Positions 1-9,264 of a DNA stretch of 64,000 nucleotides are shown here, in pieces; positions within the stretch are counted from its first letter, which is position 1; each line of letters starts with the position of its first letter. Position numbers and translations under genes: made by a program. Origin of the DNA: Xanthomonas codiaei (lineage in GTDB: Bacteria; Pseudomonadota; Gammaproteobacteria; Xanthomonadales; Xanthomonadaceae); contig NZ_MDEC01000018.1 of assembly GCF_002939785.1 (NCBI RefSeq), positions 34,346-98,345 on the forward strand, written 5' to 3'. The notes under the pieces were generated by a model. That model was not told where the DNA came from, made no database searches, and saw only the letters and a list, made by a program, of their open reading frames with translations.

Positions 1-572
<572 letters not shown>

Positions 573-613
573 CAGGCTTATATCCCTTGATTCGGATGAA
601 AAGATGGGTGCGG

Positions 614-641
614 ATGATACACGCCCGCGGTGACCGTTGCA
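614..641 (-). promoter_or_regulatory. Candidate sigma70-type promoter for metK
   Basis: On the minus strand TGCAAC (636-641) and TATCAT (614-619) are separated by 16 bases, about 40 bases upstream of the metK start codon. The -10 is good and the -35 weak. I looked for a SAM-responsive riboswitch in this short leader and saw none I could support. Confidence 0.3.
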
Positions 642-791
642 TTGTGCGCCTGAACGCGGCGGCGTGGGGTTAAGCCGATGTCGGCGGATCGGGCGCATCC
701 CATACCGGGGACGGTGCCGCTATGGCGATACCGAGCGAAAGCACCGGTCGATATCCCTATGCATGCATGTCCAGCCTGCTAGCATCGGCCG

Positions 792-1910
792 ATGGATTCA
801 TTGACCCAGATCGTTCTTGGCGGCGCCATCGCTGCCGCCATCGCGCCGCCCGGACAGCGACGTGCCGCCTTGCTCGCCGGCGCGGCCCTGGGCACCTTGC
901 CCGACCTCGATTCGCTGGTGTTGCTGCCGCTCACCGACGACCCGGTCACGCTGATGACGGTGCACCGCAGCTTCAGTCATTCGCTGTTCGTGCTGCCGCT
1001 GCTGGGGTGGCTGATCTGGTGGCTGTTCCGCCGCTACGGCAACGGACGGGTGGCCGGAGAGCCAACGCGCTGGTTCTGGGCGATCCAGCTGGCTTTGATC
1101 ACCCACCCGCTGCTGGACGCCTTCACCGTGTACGGCACCCAGCTGTGGTGGCCGCTGCAACCGCATCCGAGCATGTGGTCCAGCGTCTTCATCATCGACC
1201 CGGCCTATACGCTGTGGCTGCTGGGCGCGTGCGCCATCGCCTGGTTCGCGCGCGAGCGCCCGCTGGCGCAACGGGTGCTGGTGATCGGCCTGGTGGCAAG
1301 TTCCGCGTACCTGGGTTGGTCGCTGATCGCCAAGCAGCTGGTCGATCAACAGGCCGATCGCGCGCTGGCCGCGATGGGGCTGGCCGATGCGCCGCGCTTC
1401 TCGGTACCGATGCCCTTCAATACGCTGTTGTGGCGCGTGGTGGCGATGACGCCCAGCGGCTACGTCATCGGCGAGCGCTCGCTGGTGGCCGATAGCGGCC
1501 CGATGCAGTTCCGCGGGTTTTCCAGCAACACCCAGGCACTGGGCGAGGTGGCCGCGTTCGACTCGGTGCGCCGGCTGACCTGGTTCAACCGCGGCTTCAT
1601 GCGCGCGCGCCTGGTGGACGACGACCTGATGCTCAGCGACCTGCGCATGGGCCTGGAGCCGGACTACAACTTCAACTTCGTGGTCGCCCATCGCGAAGAC
1701 GGAACCTGGCAGCCGATCGTGCCGCGGCAGGTCCAGGCGGCGTACCGCGCGCCGGTGGCCCGCGATCAGATCTGGGCGGTGCTTGCGCAGATGTGGCACC
1801 GCATCTGGAACGCGCCAAGCGGCAAGGCGCTGACCGGCGATCTGGAACACGATGCGGCGCCGGCAAGCGCACCGGCGTCGGCCTCAGCCTCGGCCTCGGC
1901 GCCTCAGTAG
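792..1910 (+). CDS. Inner-membrane metal-dependent hydrolase, YdjM/DUF457 family
   Basis: A 372-residue membrane protein of the DUF457 (YdjM, 'LexA-binding inner membrane hydrolase') family. The N-terminus MDSLTQIVLGGAIAAAIAP is typical, followed by GTLPDLDSL and HRSFSHS, which supply the conserved Asp and His residues thought to bind metal, and ITHPLLDAFT further on. Several hydrophobic segments follow between about residues 60 and 190; the C-terminal half is soluble. The protein ends in a low-complexity Ala/Ser/Pro tail encoded by near-repeats of GCCTCG. No good Shine-Dalgarno is seen before the ATG at 792. Its stop codon overlaps by 7 bases the end of the convergent methyltransferase gene. 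The substrate is unknown. Confidence 0.8.
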   Translation: MDSLTQIVLGGAIAAAIAPPGQRRAALLAGAALGTLPDLDSLVLLPLTDDPVTLMTVHRSFSHSLFVLPLLGWLIWWLFRRYGNGRVAGEPTRWFWAIQLALITHPLLDAFTVYGTQLWWPLQPHPSMWSSVFIIDPAYTLWLLGACAIAWFARERPLAQRVLVIGLVASSAYLGWSLIAKQLVDQQADRALAAMGLADAPRFSVPMPFNTLLWRVVAMTPSGYVIGERSLVADSGPMQFRGFSSNTQALGEVAAFDSVRRLTWFNRGFMRARLVDDDLMLSDLRMGLEPDYNFNFVVAHREDGTWQPIVPRQVQAAYRAPVARDQIWAVLAQMWHRIWNAPSGKALTGDLEHDAAPASAPASASASASAPQ

Positions 1911-2731
1911 ACCGTGGCGCGCGCCTGCACGAAGCAATAGAAGAACACCGCGTCCGGGTCGCTTTGCACCTGCGCCAGTTCGCGGCGCATGCCGTCCACC
2001 GTGTCGGCGTCGACCGCACCGGCATGCAGCAGCTGCTCGGCCGCCGACAGCAGCACTTCTTCCCAGAATCCGATCATGGTCTTGCGCCGGCCCGGCTCGC
2101 GGTTGTCCAGGTGCAGGGTCTTGATCTGCGTCTGCACATCGCGAAAGCCGCCGGCCAGCAGCAGGTTGCCCAGCTTGGCACCGACGAACGGATCGCCGCC
2201 CTGGTCGTGCTGGAAGTCGTTAAACGCCATCCAGTAGCGCCACAGGTTGGGCGAATACGGGTGCAGCAGGAACGAGGCGTTCATCACCTCGGTCACATAC
2301 ACCGGCGAGCCTGGCAGCAGGACGCGCCGCACCTCGTTGAGCACGCGCGCCGGCGAGGGCACATGTTCCAGCACCCAGCACAGGAAGGCCGCATCGAACT
2401 GGCGGGCCTCGAAGGGCAGGTCGCCCGCATCGGCCTGCTGCAGGCTGTACCGCTCGCGGCACCAGGCCAGCCGCTCCAGGTTGGCGCGCGCCGCACCCAG
2501 TTGCGCCTCGCTCAGGTCCACGCCGGTGACATGCAGCTCGGGAAACCGGCGCAGCAGGATCTCGGTCTGCGCGCCGACGCCACTGCCGACTTCCAGCAGG
2601 CGCCGCGCGCCGCTGTAGTCGACCTCGTTGAACAGCGTGGCTTCCAGCAACCGCGCCTGCTTGAGCAGGCGTGCCTGTTCGGTGGCCGAGAAGCCGTGCA
2701 GGTAGGTGGGGGTGTCGCTCGGTGCGCTCAT
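1904..2731 (-). CDS. Class I SAM-dependent methyltransferase, substrate unknown
   Basis: A 275-residue soluble methyltransferase. Motif I is LLEVGSGVGAQTE (about residues 65-78), the acidic end of strand 2 is VTGVDLSE, and FDAAFLCWVLEHVPSP marks motif IV and post-motif IV, so the Rossmann fold and SAM site look intact. The C-terminal half, with MAFNDFQHDQGGDPFVG and several aromatic residues, would form the substrate lid; I do not recognise it. It lies 28 bases downstream of dusB on the same strand, so it is probably co-transcribed, although a link to RNA modification is only suggested by that position. A GGAG lies 9-10 bases before the ATG. Confidence 0.8.
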   Translation of the reverse strand: MSAPSDTPTYLHGFSATEQARLLKQARLLEATLFNEVDYSGARRLLEVGSGVGAQTEILLRRFPELHVTGVDLSEAQLGAARANLERLAWCRERYSLQQADAGDLPFEARQFDAAFLCWVLEHVPSPARVLNEVRRVLLPGSPVYVTEVMNASFLLHPYSPNLWRYWMAFNDFQHDQGGDPFVGAKLGNLLLAGGFRDVQTQIKTLHLDNREPGRRKTMIGFWEEVLLSAAEQLLHAGAVDADTVDGMRRELAQVQSDPDAVFFYCFVQARATVY

Positions 2732-2759
2732 GCGTGCGGCTCCAGCAAGCAGAAAAACC

Positions 2760-3758
<999 letters not shown>

Positions 3759-3779
3759 GCGGGCATTGTAGCTGGGGTG

Positions 3780-3821
3780 GGGAATCGGGAATCGGGAATG
3801 GGGAATGGGGAATGGGGAATC
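3780..3821. repeat. Tandem heptanucleotide repeat, six copies of GGGAATS
   Basis: Six uninterrupted 7-base units read GGGAATC, GGGAATC, GGGAATG, GGGAATG, GGGAATG, GGGAATC, starting 22 bases upstream of the dusB ATG. Related 7-base arrays occur near 29.8 kb and 57.26 kb. Confidence 0.9.
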
Positions 3822-3914
3822 GGAAGAGCGTTTCCGGTCTTCGGTGCTGCGCGATGGCCGTGCGGGGGGCGCGACTGGATAGGGCGAAGGCGGTGGCGAA
3901 TATGTGGGCTGGCC

Positions 3915-4171
3915 GTACCCTCACCCCAACCCCCGCTCCGCGCCCCGGCCCGCGCCAGTAGCGCGGGCGCTCCAAGGCACGCGCTCTAACGCACGCGCGC
4001 CAGTGGCGCGCAAGCTGTGCCTTCTCGCCCCGCGGGGGGAGGGGGCTTCTAGTCCTTCGCCGCCTCGGGGCGGGAGAGCGGCTTCTATTCCTTCTCCGCT
4101 CGGGAGTGGGAGCAGCGTCTATTCCTTCTCCCGTCGGGAGAAGGTGGCGCGTCAGCGCCGGATGAGGGTAC
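3915..4171. repeat. Composite palindromic repeat bounded by GTACCCTCA / TGAGGGTAC
   Basis: The stretch between dusB and rbsK (3759-4412) has no gene. Its core is bounded by GTACCCTCA (3915-3923) and the inverted copy TGAGGGTAC (4163-4171). Inside are two or three imperfect direct repeats spaced 34-36 bases (from 4045, 4081 and about 4115), each containing CTTCT..TCCTTC and a GC-rich half palindrome, and a perfect hairpin CCTTCTCCC-GTC-GGGAGAAGG (4124-4144). It resembles the dispersed non-coding repeats of xanthomonads and has no transposase. Confidence 0.7.
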
Positions 4172-4412
4172 GGGCGCCCGGCGCTGCATCACGCCTCGCT
4201 TCCTGCATCGCGCTTGGTTCCTGCACCCCAACGCGTTTCGATAAAGGAACACGAAGCTCCGGCAGCAGCAGAGCTCGCAGCGTCCTTCGGCAGGCACGTT
4301 CCAACATGCCGTCCGCGACACAAACAGTCTCCAACTTGCAGGCCAAGGCCCTGAATGCAGAAGGCGACCGCATCGCTGCGGTCGCCTTCGTTGGTCGCTC
4401 GACGCGTGCGAC

Positions 4413-5369
4413 TTACACAGCCACGTCTGGCAGCAGCCGCGGCATGGAGTTGGCAGCGCCTTCCACTTCGGTGGAGCGTGCCGCGTAGCGAGTGGCAAAG
4501 CGTACGTGGGTGATGAAGCTTGCGCCGGGCGACTGCGCCAGCGAGGCCACCAGTGCGCCGTTGAAGGCATCGCCAGCGCCGGTGGTGTCCACCGTCTGCG
4601 CGCTTTCGGCGCCCACCCTGTAATGTGCCGCGGTGTCGCCACGCAGTTGCTCGTCGGCATGCGAGATGAAGGCGCCCACCGCGCCCAGCGTCACCACTAC
4701 GGTGCCGCCGGGCAGCAATTTGCGGCACAGCGAGTGCAGCGTGTTGCCGTCCAGCGCGGCCACATCGTCGGCATTGATGCGCTCGCCGACATGGCGGCCG
4801 AGCAGTGCGGCGAACTCGGTCTCGTTCGGGGTCAGCACGTCCGACAGCTTGAGCAGGCCGATCGAGGTCGGCGCGTTGGCGGGTGCGGCGTTGAGCACGG
4901 TCAGTACGCCGCATTCGTGGGCCAGCGCGAGCGCTGCTTCGACGGTCTCTGCCGGCGATTCCAGCTGTGCCAGCAGCACCTGTGCCGATGCCACCAGCGG
5001 GCGCTGGTTTTCAACGAAACCTGCGCTCAGCACCGAGTTGGCGCCGGCACCGATCACGATGGTGTTGCGGCCGTGGCCGTCGACGTAGATGCCGCCGGTC
5101 CCGGTGGGCTCGTTGCTCGGTTCGGCGATCAGCGCAAAGCCGTCATGGGCGGCCAGCGAACGCGCCAGCGCGCCGCCGGCATCGTCGCCCAGCGCGCACA
5201 GGAAATGCGTCTTGGCACCGGCACGTGCCGCCGCCACCGCCTGATTGAAGCCCTTGCCACCCGGGCCGGTGCTGTAGCGGCCGGCGATGGTGGCGCCCGG
5301 CACAGGCAGCACGTCGCAACGCCACACGTGATCGACATTGAAAGACCCGACAACGACGACCGAACTCAT
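4413..5369 (-). CDS. rbsK: Ribokinase, PfkB family
   Basis: Ribokinase phosphorylates ribose at O5 with ATP. The 318-residue protein starts MSSVVVVGSFNVDHVW, where the Asn-x-Asp is the usual sugar-contact site, then has YSTGPGGKGFNQAVAAARAG, the first PfkB signature, and DTTGAGDAFNGALVA near residue 255, the second signature holding the catalytic Asp and the anion hole. It lies 80 bases downstream of nupC on the same strand, so the pair is likely an operon for nucleoside uptake and use of the ribose released. No ribose transporter or nucleoside hydrolase is in the window. Confidence 0.88.
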   Translation of the reverse strand: MSSVVVVGSFNVDHVWRCDVLPVPGATIAGRYSTGPGGKGFNQAVAAARAGAKTHFLCALGDDAGGALARSLAAHDGFALIAEPSNEPTGTGGIYVDGHGRNTIVIGAGANSVLSAGFVENQRPLVASAQVLLAQLESPAETVEAALALAHECGVLTVLNAAPANAPTSIGLLKLSDVLTPNETEFAALLGRHVGERINADDVAALDGNTLHSLCRKLLPGGTVVVTLGAVGAFISHADEQLRGDTAAHYRVGAESAQTVDTTGAGDAFNGALVASLAQSPGASFITHVRFATRYAARSTEVEGAANSMPRLLPDVAV

Positions 5370-5449
5370 AAATACCTGCTTGCGTGAATGACTTGAATGA
5401 AACCTGGCGTCGGGCGATTAGACCGCGACACCGATGAACCCGCGCCGCC

Positions 5450-6748
5450 TCAGCCGAAATGCGACAGCACGCCGGCAATGGTAGCGGTCATGAAGGTGGC
5501 GATCGAACCGCCGAGCACCGCCCGCAGGCCGAACTTGGCCAGATCGTGACGACGTTCCGGTGCCAGCCCGCCGATACCGCCGATCTGGATCGCGATCGAG
5601 CTGAAGTTGGCAAAGCCGCACAGGGCATACGTGGCAATCAGCCGGCCTTCCTCGCTCAGGCTCACGCCGGCGACCTGGCCCTTCACGATCTGCGACAGCT
5701 CGGTGTAGGCGACGAATTCGTTGATCACCACCTTCTGGCCGATCAACGAGCCGACCGTGGTCGCGTCCGCCCACGGCGTGCCGATCACCCAGGCCACCGG
5801 CGCCAGCAGGTAGCCGAAGATCGTCGACAGGTTGGTCGGCCGACCCAGCGCCGCGGCCGCGCCCGTCACTTCGCCCAGCCAGGTCAGCGGTGCATTGATC
5901 AGCGCGATCAGCGCGATGAAGGCCAGCAGCATCGCGCCGATGTTCAGCGCCAGGCGCAGGCCATCGCCGGCACCGGCCGCGGCCGCATCGATGATGTTGC
6001 TGGTGGTCTTCTCCACTTCCATCTTGACCGTGCCGCGGGTCAGCGGCGTGCCGGTCTCCGGCACCAGCAGCTTGGCCACCACCAGGGTGGCCGGCGCGGC
6101 CATGATGCTGGCAGCGAGCAGGTGCTTGGCGTAGAAGGCCTGCTGCGCCGGGTCGCTGCCGCCGAGCATGCCCACGTAGGCGGCGAGCACGCCGCCGGCG
6201 ATATGCGCCATGCCGCCGATCATCATCGTCAGCAGCTCGGATTGGGTCATCTTGGGGATGTACGGGCGCACCGTCAGCGGCGCCTCGGTCTGGCCGATGA
6301 ACACGCTGGCGCACACGCTGGTGGTTTCCGCGCCCGACACGCGCATCACCTTGGTGATCGCCCAGGCCATCGCCCGCACCACGATCTGCATCACGCCCAG
6401 GTGGTAGAGCACGCCCATCAGCGCAGAGAAGAAGATGATGGTGGGCAACACCTGGAACGCGAAGATGAAGCCGTAGCTTTCGATGTTCATCAGACTGCCG
6501 AAAATGAAGGTGGAGCCTTCATTGACGAAGCTCAGCACCTTCACGAATCCCTTGCCCAGGGAATCGAACACGTCGCGTCCGCCCGGCACCAGCAGCACCA
6601 GTGCGGCGAACGAGATCTGCAGCAACAGGCCGGTGGCGACCAGCTTCCAGTCGATCGCACGGCGGTTGGTCGAAAACAGCCAGGTGATGCCGATGAGCAC
6701 CGCCAGACCGAACAGGCCGAAACCGATCCTTCCCAAACCTTCGACCAT
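5450..6748 (-). CDS. nupC: Concentrative nucleoside transporter, NupC/CNT family
   Basis: A 432-residue inner-membrane symporter for nucleosides. Diagnostic CNT motifs are visible: SVFIGQTEAPL in the first re-entrant half and CGFANFSSIAIQIGGIG in the second, with NEFVAYTEL between; these form the nucleoside and cation sites. Many hydrophobic segments span the whole length. I chose the ATG at 6748 (MVEGLGRIGFG) because GGGGATAGGA sits directly before it and the first helix follows at once; the frame stays open upstream but adds an unconvincing 25 residues. It is the first gene of a probable nupC-rbsK operon. Confidence 0.9.
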   Translation of the reverse strand: MVEGLGRIGFGLFGLAVLIGITWLFSTNRRAIDWKLVATGLLLQISFAALVLLVPGGRDVFDSLGKGFVKVLSFVNEGSTFIFGSLMNIESYGFIFAFQVLPTIIFFSALMGVLYHLGVMQIVVRAMAWAITKVMRVSGAETTSVCASVFIGQTEAPLTVRPYIPKMTQSELLTMMIGGMAHIAGGVLAAYVGMLGGSDPAQQAFYAKHLLAASIMAAPATLVVAKLLVPETGTPLTRGTVKMEVEKTTSNIIDAAAAGAGDGLRLALNIGAMLLAFIALIALINAPLTWLGEVTGAAAALGRPTNLSTIFGYLLAPVAWVIGTPWADATTVGSLIGQKVVINEFVAYTELSQIVKGQVAGVSLSEEGRLIATYALCGFANFSSIAIQIGGIGGLAPERRHDLAKFGLRAVLGGSIATFMTATIAGVLSHFG

Positions 6749-6917
6749 TCCTATCCCCAGGGCTGCTGACGGCAAAACGAGAAGCCTAGAGCAGGGGGTG
6801 TCGGCGGGCAAGGCGAGCGGCATTCAGACGGCCGCCACTGGCTCGCGTCGGCGCCCCGCCCGCTAAACTGCGCAATCCGGTCCGGGGCAGGTGCCACGGA
6901 GGGTGCAGGAGTTCGCC

Positions 6918-7886
6918 ATGCGTTACCGTCGTCTGGGTTCCACCGGGCTGCAGCTGTCGGCCGTGTCGTTCGGGGCCTGGGTCACCTTCGGCAAGCAGAT
7001 CGGGCGCAGCGAGGCGCGCAACCTGATCGCCGCGGCCTGGGACAACGGCATCAATTTCTTCGACAACGCCGAGGTCTACGCGCGCGGCCGCGCCGAGGAG
7101 GTCATGGGCGATGTGATCGCCGACCTGCGCCTGCCGCGCGACGGCTACTGCGTGTCCAGCAAGGTGTTCTTCGGCGCGGTGGACAGCCCACGTCCCACCC
7201 AGCGCGGGCTCTCGCGCAAGCACGTCACCGATGCCTGCCACGCCGCGCTGAAGCGGCTGCGCGTGGAGTATCTGGACCTGTATTTCTGCCATCGGCCCGA
7301 CCCGGAGACGCCGGTCCAGGAAACCGTGCGGGCGATGGATGCGCTGATCCGCCAGGGCAAGGTGCTGTACTGGGGGACTTCCGAGTGGAGCGCCGAGCAG
7401 CTGCGCGCGGCGATCTCCATCGCCGAACAGGAGCACCTGCATGCGCCGTCGATGGAGCAACCGCAGTACAACCTGCTGCACCGCCAGCGGCTGGAGCACG
7501 AGTACGCACCGCTGTGCGAGGCCGGGCTGGGCACCACCATCTGGTCGCCACTGGCCTCTGGCCTGCTGACCGGCAAGTACAACGCGGGGGTGGCGGCCGA
7601 CAGCCGGCTGGGCCAGCCCGACAATGCCTGGCTGCAGGACGAGGTGCTGGGCACGCCGGAATCCCGCCGTCTCGAGCGCGCCCGTGCGTTCTGCGCGGTG
7701 GCCGCCGAGCTGGGGCATGCGCCGGCGCCATTGGCGATCGCCTGGTGCCTGCGCAACCCGCACGTGTCCTCGGTGATTTTGGGCGCCAGCCGGGTGGAGC
7801 AGCTGGAACAGAACCTGGCCGCGCTCGATGTGCTGGACCAGGTGGATGCAGCGGGCTGGGCGCAGGTGGAAGCGGCGACACGCTGA
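6918..7886 (+). CDS. Aldo/keto reductase, Kv-beta-like (AKR6) group
   Basis: A 322-residue cytosolic NADPH-dependent aldo/keto reductase. The N-terminus MRYRRLGSTGLQLSAVSFG, the motif INFFDNAEVYARGRAEE with the catalytic Asp and Tyr, LDLYFCHRPDP with the His, and YWGTSEWSAEQ are typical of the voltage-gated potassium channel beta-subunit-like subfamily. TTIWSPLASGLLTGKYN marks the cofactor loop. The ATG at 6918 is chosen because AGGAG lies 6 bases before it. It is divergent from nupC. The physiological substrate is unknown; methylglyoxal-type aldehydes are possible. Confidence 0.88.
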   Translation: MRYRRLGSTGLQLSAVSFGAWVTFGKQIGRSEARNLIAAAWDNGINFFDNAEVYARGRAEEVMGDVIADLRLPRDGYCVSSKVFFGAVDSPRPTQRGLSRKHVTDACHAALKRLRVEYLDLYFCHRPDPETPVQETVRAMDALIRQGKVLYWGTSEWSAEQLRAAISIAEQEHLHAPSMEQPQYNLLHRQRLEHEYAPLCEAGLGTTIWSPLASGLLTGKYNAGVAADSRLGQPDNAWLQDEVLGTPESRRLERARAFCAVAAELGHAPAPLAIAWCLRNPHVSSVILGASRVEQLEQNLAALDVLDQVDAAGWAQVEAATR

Positions 7887-8690
7887 GCGGGCAGGGATCG
7901 TCGAGTACGTGCGGCCCGCAGGGTGCAGGCAGTGCGCGGCGTGCGGTGGCTGGTTTGAAAGGTTTGGCCAGCGCGACAGCAGTGGCAGCCGGAGCGTTAG
8001 CCCGGCCATCGTTCGCCTCTTGCAGGTGTGAACTACGGCCTTTCACCTGGCTACAGACCTTGCCCGCCCACCATCGCAGGACACGCCGCAGGTAGGTTCC
8101 TGCAGGCGCTGGTACGGCGTCCATGCCACAGGACCTCCTGCGGCGATGCACGGGCAAGAGCAATAGCCGGTCGCGCGGTCGTTGAGCATGCTGCAGGATG
8201 CGCTGGCGCGGGACGTCCAGGCGTCCTCGACGCGAAAGACACAGGCTGCGGTCTGCGTCAGGGCTCGTGTCCGGCGGCCCGCCCCGGGCGATGTCGCATC
8301 GCGGGCGGGACCTGGGGCGCATGGAGGCTGCCACGGAGCATCCACGCAGGGGTCACGGCGTGTCCGCGAGTGGTGACTGCGGCGCGCGCGGCGATGTCGT
8401 TGCGCGAACGTTGCGCGAACCCGTGGACCGGCGCGACAGGACGCATCAGCGCCGTCCTGCGCCTTCAGGAACCGGCCCACGGCTGCCGTTGCGAGGACCG
8501 TTACGACACCCCCCCGGCGGCCTCCCAACCGTGGCTGCTCGGACCGGGCATCGCCGAGTGGCCGGGCCATCGATACCCGGCGCGTGGCCCGGCTGTCGCA
8601 AGCCCGGAGCCGCAACGGTGCTGGCGAACGGGCAGTTCGATTGATGGAATCGATCGAAAGGCAGGAGGTCATGCAAATATTTCGCCGTTC
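7887..8690. other. Intergenic region without a recognisable gene
   Basis: About 800 bases between the aldo/keto reductase and the Fur boxes. Open frames exist on both strands but their translations are Arg/Ala/Pro-rich without any family resemblance. I see no tRNA or clear hairpin array. It may hold decayed coding sequence or a small RNA. Confidence 0.5.
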
Positions 8691-8735
8691 AAATGAGAAT
8701 GGCTCTTGATAATTAAATGAGAATGGTTATTATTT
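8691..8735 (+). promoter_or_regulatory. Two adjacent Fur boxes in front of hemP
   Basis: Two AT-rich direct copies of AAATGAGAATGG (from 8691 and from 8715), joined by CTCTTGATAATT and followed by TTATTATTT, match the GATAATGATAATCATTATC-type Fur site with its GAGAAT core. In a region this GC-rich such AT islands stand out. They end about 30 bases before the hemP start and should place the heme locus under iron repression. Confidence 0.85.
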
Positions 8736-8764
8736 GTTAGGCCAACCGACTGGAGATCCAGATC

Positions 8765-8962
8765 ATGACCGCTCATCCCGTGCCGCTTCGCTCCGAACCG
8801 GTCAATCTGCGCGACCGCGCCGTACCGCGCGTGGTTCCCGCCGAAGACCTCATCAGCAGCGAGGCGTTGCTCAAGGGGCGCCGCGAAGTGCTGATCCAGC
8901 ATGGCGATCGCGTCTATCGCCTGCGCCACACCAGCAACGACAAGCTCATCCTGACCAAGTAA
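8765..8962 (+). CDS. hemP: Hemin uptake protein HemP/HmuP
   Basis: A 65-residue protein. The C-terminal half, SEALLKGRREVLIQHGDRVYRLRHTSNDKLILTK, is the HemP/HmuP domain (the quoted segment is cut here to its visible hallmarks: HGDRVYRLR and a terminal KLILTK). In rhizobia and Bradyrhizobium-type systems HmuP is a co-activator of heme-receptor expression. GGAG lies about 9 bases before the ATG. It directly follows two Fur boxes and precedes the TonB-dependent receptor, the usual arrangement. Confidence 0.9.
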   Translation: MTAHPVPLRSEPVNLRDRAVPRVVPAEDLISSEALLKGRREVLIQHGDRVYRLRHTSNDKLILTK

Positions 8963-8998
8963 TGCGCGTCCCCCACGTCATCCCAGCACAGGGAACCG

Positions 8999-9023
8999 CT
9001 GCGCCCTGATCGACCGGGCGCAG
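8999..9023 (+). terminator. Hairpin between hemP and the receptor gene
   Basis: CTGCGCCC (8999-9006) pairs perfectly with GGGCGCAG (9016-9023) across a 9-base loop, 36 bases after the hemP stop. There is no T-run, so it may be an attenuating or mRNA-stabilising stem rather than a full terminator. The rest of the 302-base gap (8963-9264) holds no gene that I can support. Confidence 0.4.
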
Positions 9024-9264
9024 ATGCCGCAACGGCCGCCATCGGCTGGCGCGGCAAGCCGCAGACATCGCCGCGTGCGGTGCCGCTGGCGGCAGGGTTC
9101 CGCAGCCATTGCACTCGCTCCATCGGCGCTGCTCTGCAGGGGGCGCCGACCGTTCGCCGCGGGCGTTGCCGCCGCCGTCCGCCACCCATCTCTCCACCCT
9201 CGGTTGCCGTGCGCGGCCGGTTCGCTGTGCGCGCTGCCGGGGGTTCTTCCACAAAGGTTGCTTG

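Noticed and set aside
573..700. Possible SAM or SAH riboswitch in the metK leader
   Set aside because: The leader is short and I could not draw a supported pseudoknot or multi-stem fold; a plain promoter explains it.
3759..4412. A 194-codon plus-strand frame over the repeat region upstream of rbsK
   Set aside because: It consists of repeat sequence and translates to Arg/Ser/Gly-rich text without conserved motifs.
8028..8696. A 222-codon plus-strand frame before hemP
   Set aside because: It runs into the Fur boxes, has no ribosome-binding site of note and no recognisable protein character.
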